A stretch of 7,655 nucleotides of DNA, taken from assembly GCA_030447125.1 (NCBI GenBank), contig JAUJLZ010000078.1, positions 1 to 7,655 of the forward strand. The letters run 5' to 3'. The number at the start of each line of letters is the position of its first letter. The stretch's first letter is position 1. The notes beneath the pieces are model-generated. The model worked only from the letters and a program-made list of their open reading frames with translations, did not search any database and was not told the origin of the DNA. Positions 5,374 through 7,655 of the stretch are shown here, piece by piece. Position numbers and translations under genes: made by a program. The stretch is from Acidimicrobiales bacterium (lineage in GTDB: Bacteria > Actinomycetota > Acidimicrobiia > Acidimicrobiales > CADCSY01).

Positions 5374-6177
5374 TTGGCCGGGCCCGGGCCACTCGGCGCC
5401 CGGCACCAAAAGGTCGTTCGCCTCCGCCGCTTGATCGCCCGCCGCAGCGTGCGGGCGACCGAGCACGCCTTTGTGATCGAGGGCGAGACCCTGGTGTCGG
5501 ATGCCCTGGAGGCCGGTGTCGTCCTCGAGGCGATCTTCGTCGCCGACGGCCACCAGGACCTTCCCGTCGTGCGGCGGGCCGGGGGCGAGGGCTGTCGGGT
5601 CCACCGCCTCGCCGCCGGGGTCTTGGAGCGGGTGGCCGATACGGTCACGCCCCAGCCCGTGTTGGCCGTGGCCCGGGCCGCAGACGTGCCCCTCGAGGCC
5701 GTGGCCGATACCGGCCTGGTCGTCGTCTGCGTCGACGTGCGCGACCCGGGCAACGCCGGCAGCATCCTGCGCAGTGCCGAGGCGGCCGGGGCCGGGGCGG
5801 TAGTGTTCTGCACAGGCTCGGTGGACGTGTTCAACCCCAAGACCGTCCGTTCGTCTGCCGGCTCGCTGTTCCATGTCCCGGTCGTGTCGGGAGGCGATCC
5901 GGTTGAAGTGCTGCAACGCATGGGCCACTGGGGGTTCCGTCGACTGGCGACCGCGGCTCAGGGCGGCCAACCCTACGACGAGGCCGACCTGGTCGGCGCC
6001 GTGGCCGTGGTCCTCGGCAACGAGGCCCAGGGGCTGCCCGCCGCGCTCGATCCCCACCTCGATGCCCGCCTCACCATCCCCATGGCCGGCCGAGGCGACT
6101 CGCTCAACGTGGGCATGGCCGCGGCGCTGATCTGCTTCGAGGCACTGCGCCAACGCAGAACCAGGAGCCGACCTTGA
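5374..6177 (+). CDS. SpoU/TrmH-family RNA 2'-O-ribose methyltransferase
   Basis: This 267-residue SPOUT-fold enzyme uses S-adenosylmethionine to methylate a ribose 2'-OH, probably in rRNA. Residues about 10-100 match the SpoU substrate-binding domain (QKVVRLRRLIARR, FVIEGETLVSDALEAG). The catalytic domain shows motif 1 NAGSILRSAEA (127-137, with the conserved Asn and Arg), motif 2 VVLGNEAQGLP (212-222) and motif 3 IPMAGRGDSLNVGMAAA (235-251) forming the cofactor knot. It occupies the same place after rplT as the gene called tsnR in mycobacteria, but thiostrepton resistance should not be assumed. The start is taken as TTG 5374, 12 bp after the rplT TAG in the same frame. There is no Shine-Dalgarno, and a later start would cut into the QKVVRLRRL region. 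Its TGA overlaps the next gene's TTG. Confidence 0.9.
   Translation: MAGPGPLGARHQKVVRLRRLIARRSVRATEHAFVIEGETLVSDALEAGVVLEAIFVADGHQDLPVVRRAGGEGCRVHRLAAGVLERVADTVTPQPVLAVARAADVPLEAVADTGLVVVCVDVRDPGNAGSILRSAEAAGAGAVVFCTGSVDVFNPKTVRSSAGSLFHVPVVSGGDPVEVLQRMGHWGFRRLATAAQGGQPYDEADLVGAVAVVLGNEAQGLPAALDPHLDARLTIPMAGRGDSLNVGMAAALICFEALRQRRTRSRP
6163..6167 (+). promoter_or_regulatory. Shine-Dalgarno of the histidine kinase gene
   Basis: AGGAG, 6 nt before TTG 6174, lies inside the end of the methyltransferase gene. It supports the rare TTG start and a 4-base TTGA overlap, indicating coupled translation. Confidence 0.75.
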
Positions 6178-7208
6178 CCGTTCGGATCGATCTCGACGAC
6201 CTGGCCGTGGCCACGCTCGTGGTCGACGGCGACGGCCGGGTCGAGGCGGCCAACGTGGTCGCCGCCGAGCTCGTGGGTTCCTCGGCTGAGCACCTCGTCG
6301 GGACCCGCCTCGAAGAGCTCCTCGTCCCCAGGGATCCTGGCCAGGCGCTCACCACCGGCCATGAACCCCTCGCTTCGCAACGGTGCCTGCGCTGCGCCGA
6401 TGGGCGAGAGGTGCCCGTCAGCGTCGAGGAACGGGCGAGGCCGGGCGATGGCGGGGGACCAGCCACCACCGTGGTGGTCCTGCGGGCCCTGGTGGTGGGC
6501 GACGCGGCGGTCCCGCTCAGCCCGGCGGGCATGGAGGTCATCTCCACGGTGAGCCACGAGCTGCGCTCGCCTTTGACCTCGGTCAAGGGCTACACCTCGC
6601 TGCTGCTGAGCCGCTGGGACCGCCTGGGCGATGACCAGAAGAGGGCCATGCTCGAACAGGTCCATCACGACGCCGACCGGGTCACGCGCCTGGTCAACGA
6701 GCTGCTCGACATCAGCCGTCTCGAGACCGGCCACCTCCAGCTCCGGTTCCAGACGGTCGCCCTGGCGGGCATCGCCTCGTCCGTGGTCGAGAAGGTGACC
6801 ATGGAGTACCCCGAGCTGGAGTGCGGGCTCGACTTCCCCGAAAACTTTCCGCCTGTGAAGGCCGATCCTGACAAGGTGGAGCAGGTGCTGACCAATCTGG
6901 TGGAGAACGCGGCCAAGTACGCCAGCCTCAAGGGCATGACCGTCTCGGGCGCCGTCACGGGAGACTCGGTGTCGGTGGCGGTGGCCGACACCGGCGACGG
7001 CATTCCCTTGGCCGACCTGCCCAATGTCTTCACCAAGTTCTACCGGCGAGACCAGGGACGACCGAGCGGCTCGGGGCTGGGGTTGTGGATCAGCCGAGGT
7101 CTGGTCGAGGCCCACGGCGGTCGCCTTGACGCCGACAGCGTCGTGGGAAAGGGCAGCGTGTTCCGCTTCACCCTCCCCCTGGTCCCCCCGCCCAAGGCGC
7201 TGCAGTAG
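6174..7208 (+). CDS. Soluble PAS-domain sensor histidine kinase
   Basis: This 344-residue two-component kinase has no transmembrane segment, so it likely senses a cytoplasmic signal. Residues 5-105 form a PAS-like domain ([21 protein letters not shown], then a [12 protein letters not shown] strand). HisKA follows with the H-box [17 protein letters not shown]; His128 is the phospho-acceptor. The ATPase domain has N-box [10 protein letters not shown] (Asn245), G1 DTGDG (272-276), F-box FTKFYRR and G2 GSGLGL (299-304), all intact, so it should be active. The PAS region carries a Cys71-x-x-Cys74 pair. No response regulator is present in the window, so it looks like an orphan kinase. It overlaps the methyltransferase by TTGA and ends one base into pheS, placing it firmly inside the translation operon. 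A similar position between an rRNA methylase gene and pheS in streptomycetes is my recollection, not checked. Confidence 0.93.
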   Translation: MTVRIDLDDLAVATLVVDGDGRVEAANVVAAELVGSSAEHLVGTRLEELLVPRDPGQALTTGHEPLASQRCLRCADGREVPVSVEERARPGDGGGPATTVVVLRALVVGDAAVPLSPAGMEVISTVSHELRSPLTSVKGYTSLLLSRWDRLGDDQKRAMLEQVHHDADRVTRLVNELLDISRLETGHLQLRFQTVALAGIASSVVEKVTMEYPELECGLDFPENFPPVKADPDKVEQVLTNLVENAAKYASLKGMTVSGAVTGDSVSVAVADTGDGIPLADLPNVFTKFYRRDQGRPSGSGLGLWISRGLVEAHGGRLDADSVVGKGSVFRFTLPLVPPPKALQ

Positions 7209-7655
7209 TGGCCGAGCCCCACGTCCTGGAGACCGAGGCCCTGGCCCGGGTGGCCGCCGCCGCCACCGTGGAGGAGCTGCGGGGGCTTGAGACCGACCTG
7301 GTGGGCAAGCGCTCGCCCCTGGCCCGGGCCAAGGCCGGCCTGTCCGCCCTGGAGGAGGCGGGCGAGAGGCGGGCGGCGGGCATGGCCCTCAACGCCGCCC
7401 GCCAGCACGTCGAGGAGGCCATCGAGGCCCGGCGCCAGGAGCTGGTGGCGGCCGAGCGGGCCATCCGGCTCGCGGCTGAGCGCCTCGATCTGACCGAGGT
7501 CGTCCCCACCCGGCGCCGGGGTCACCTCCACCTGGTGACCCAGGCCCGGGATCGCCTGGAGGACACCTTCATCGGGATGGGCTACACCGTGGCCGAGGGC
7601 CCCGAGGCCGAGAGCGACTGGTACAACTTCGAGGCGCTGAACTTCCCCGCCGGCC
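7208..7655 (+). CDS. pheS: Phenylalanyl-tRNA synthetase alpha subunit, N-terminal part (cut by window end)
   Basis: The frame from GTG 7208 stays open to the window end and gives 149 residues. PheS with PheT (beta) forms the alpha2beta2 enzyme that charges tRNA-Phe. The first 90 residues are the N-terminal helical coiled-coil arm that contacts tRNA ([17 protein letters not shown], then long Ala/Glu/Arg-rich helices). The catalytic domain begins with [10 protein letters not shown] (103-112), [20 protein letters not shown] (119-138) and [11 protein letters not shown], a near-invariant PheS stretch. His-Leu replaces the more usual His-Pro in the GHLHP motif. The GTG shares one base with the kinase TAG (TAGTG). 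The ribosome site is weak (AAGG at 7194-7197, 10 nt away), again consistent with coupling. A pheT gene would be expected downstream, outside the window. Confidence 0.95.
   Translation, partial: MAEPHVLETEALARVAAAATVEELRGLETDLVGKRSPLARAKAGLSALEEAGERRAAGMALNAARQHVEEAIEARRQELVAAERAIRLAAERLDLTEVVPTRRRGHLHLVTQARDRLEDTFIGMGYTVAEGPEAESDWYNFEALNFPAG

Noticed and set aside
4948..6153. 401-codon minus-strand frame opposite rplT and the methyltransferase
   Set aside because: Low-complexity His/Gly/Asp-rich translation with no motifs, fully antisense to two conserved genes.
5973..7115. 380-codon minus-strand frame opposite the histidine kinase
   Set aside because: Antisense shadow of a kinase whose H, N, G1 and G2 boxes are all intact.
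1..7655. CRISPR, insertion sequences, tRNA or rRNA genes, attachment sites
   Set aside because: No repeat arrays, transposase motifs, inverted-repeat ends or tRNA-like cloverleaf were seen; coding density leaves almost no room.

Overview
The window is a compact, very GC-rich stretch of chromosome from an actinobacterium. I lean towards an Acidimicrobiia-type lineage, but that is an inference from protein character and gene order, not a measured assignment. The support is strong G/C third-position bias, frequent GTG and TTG starts, a gluABCD-type uptake operon in the order known from Corynebacterium, and a translation cluster infC-rpmI-rplT-SpoU methyltransferase-pheS of the kind seen in actinobacteria. 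I see no mobile elements, CRISPR arrays, tRNA or rRNA genes. Coding density is about 97%, and the only sizeable non-coding stretch is the 123 bp between two divergent operons (3898-4020).

Left part, 1-173: the tail of a cold-shock-domain gene on the + strand ends 8 bp from the convergent end of the uptake operon. Minus-strand operon, read right to left from 3897 to 173: a small DUF1844-like protein, then an ATPase (gluA), a lipoprotein binding protein (gluB) and two permeases (gluC, gluD). This is a complete ABC importer for a polar amino acid, most likely glutamate. All gaps are 48 bp or less, the two permease genes overlap by ATGA, and no terminator or separate promoter is evident, so the DUF1844-like gene is probably the first gene of the transporter transcript.

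Plus-strand operon, 3914-7655: an infC leader, infC (IF3), rpmI (L35), rplT (L20), a SpoU/TrmH-family RNA 2'-O-methyltransferase, a soluble PAS histidine kinase, and the 5' part of pheS, which is cut by the window end. Genes overlap or are separated by 12 bp or less. The group couples initiation factor supply, two large-subunit proteins, rRNA modification and Phe-tRNA charging, with a signalling kinase embedded in it.

The most noteworthy points are at the divergent promoter and infC. The IF3 reading frame has no ATG, GTG or TTG that would preserve its conserved N-terminus. It appears to start at an AUA codon (4021) placed 9 nt after an AGGAG. Just upstream lies a near-palindromic element that reads as a -10 box in both directions. 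It would give a leaderless mRNA for the DUF1844-like gene and a roughly 106-nt leader for infC. That leader contains a short GTG-initiated ORF whose stop overlaps the AUA codon. I did not find a convincing wholly new system; the rest is a well-known housekeeping and transport region.
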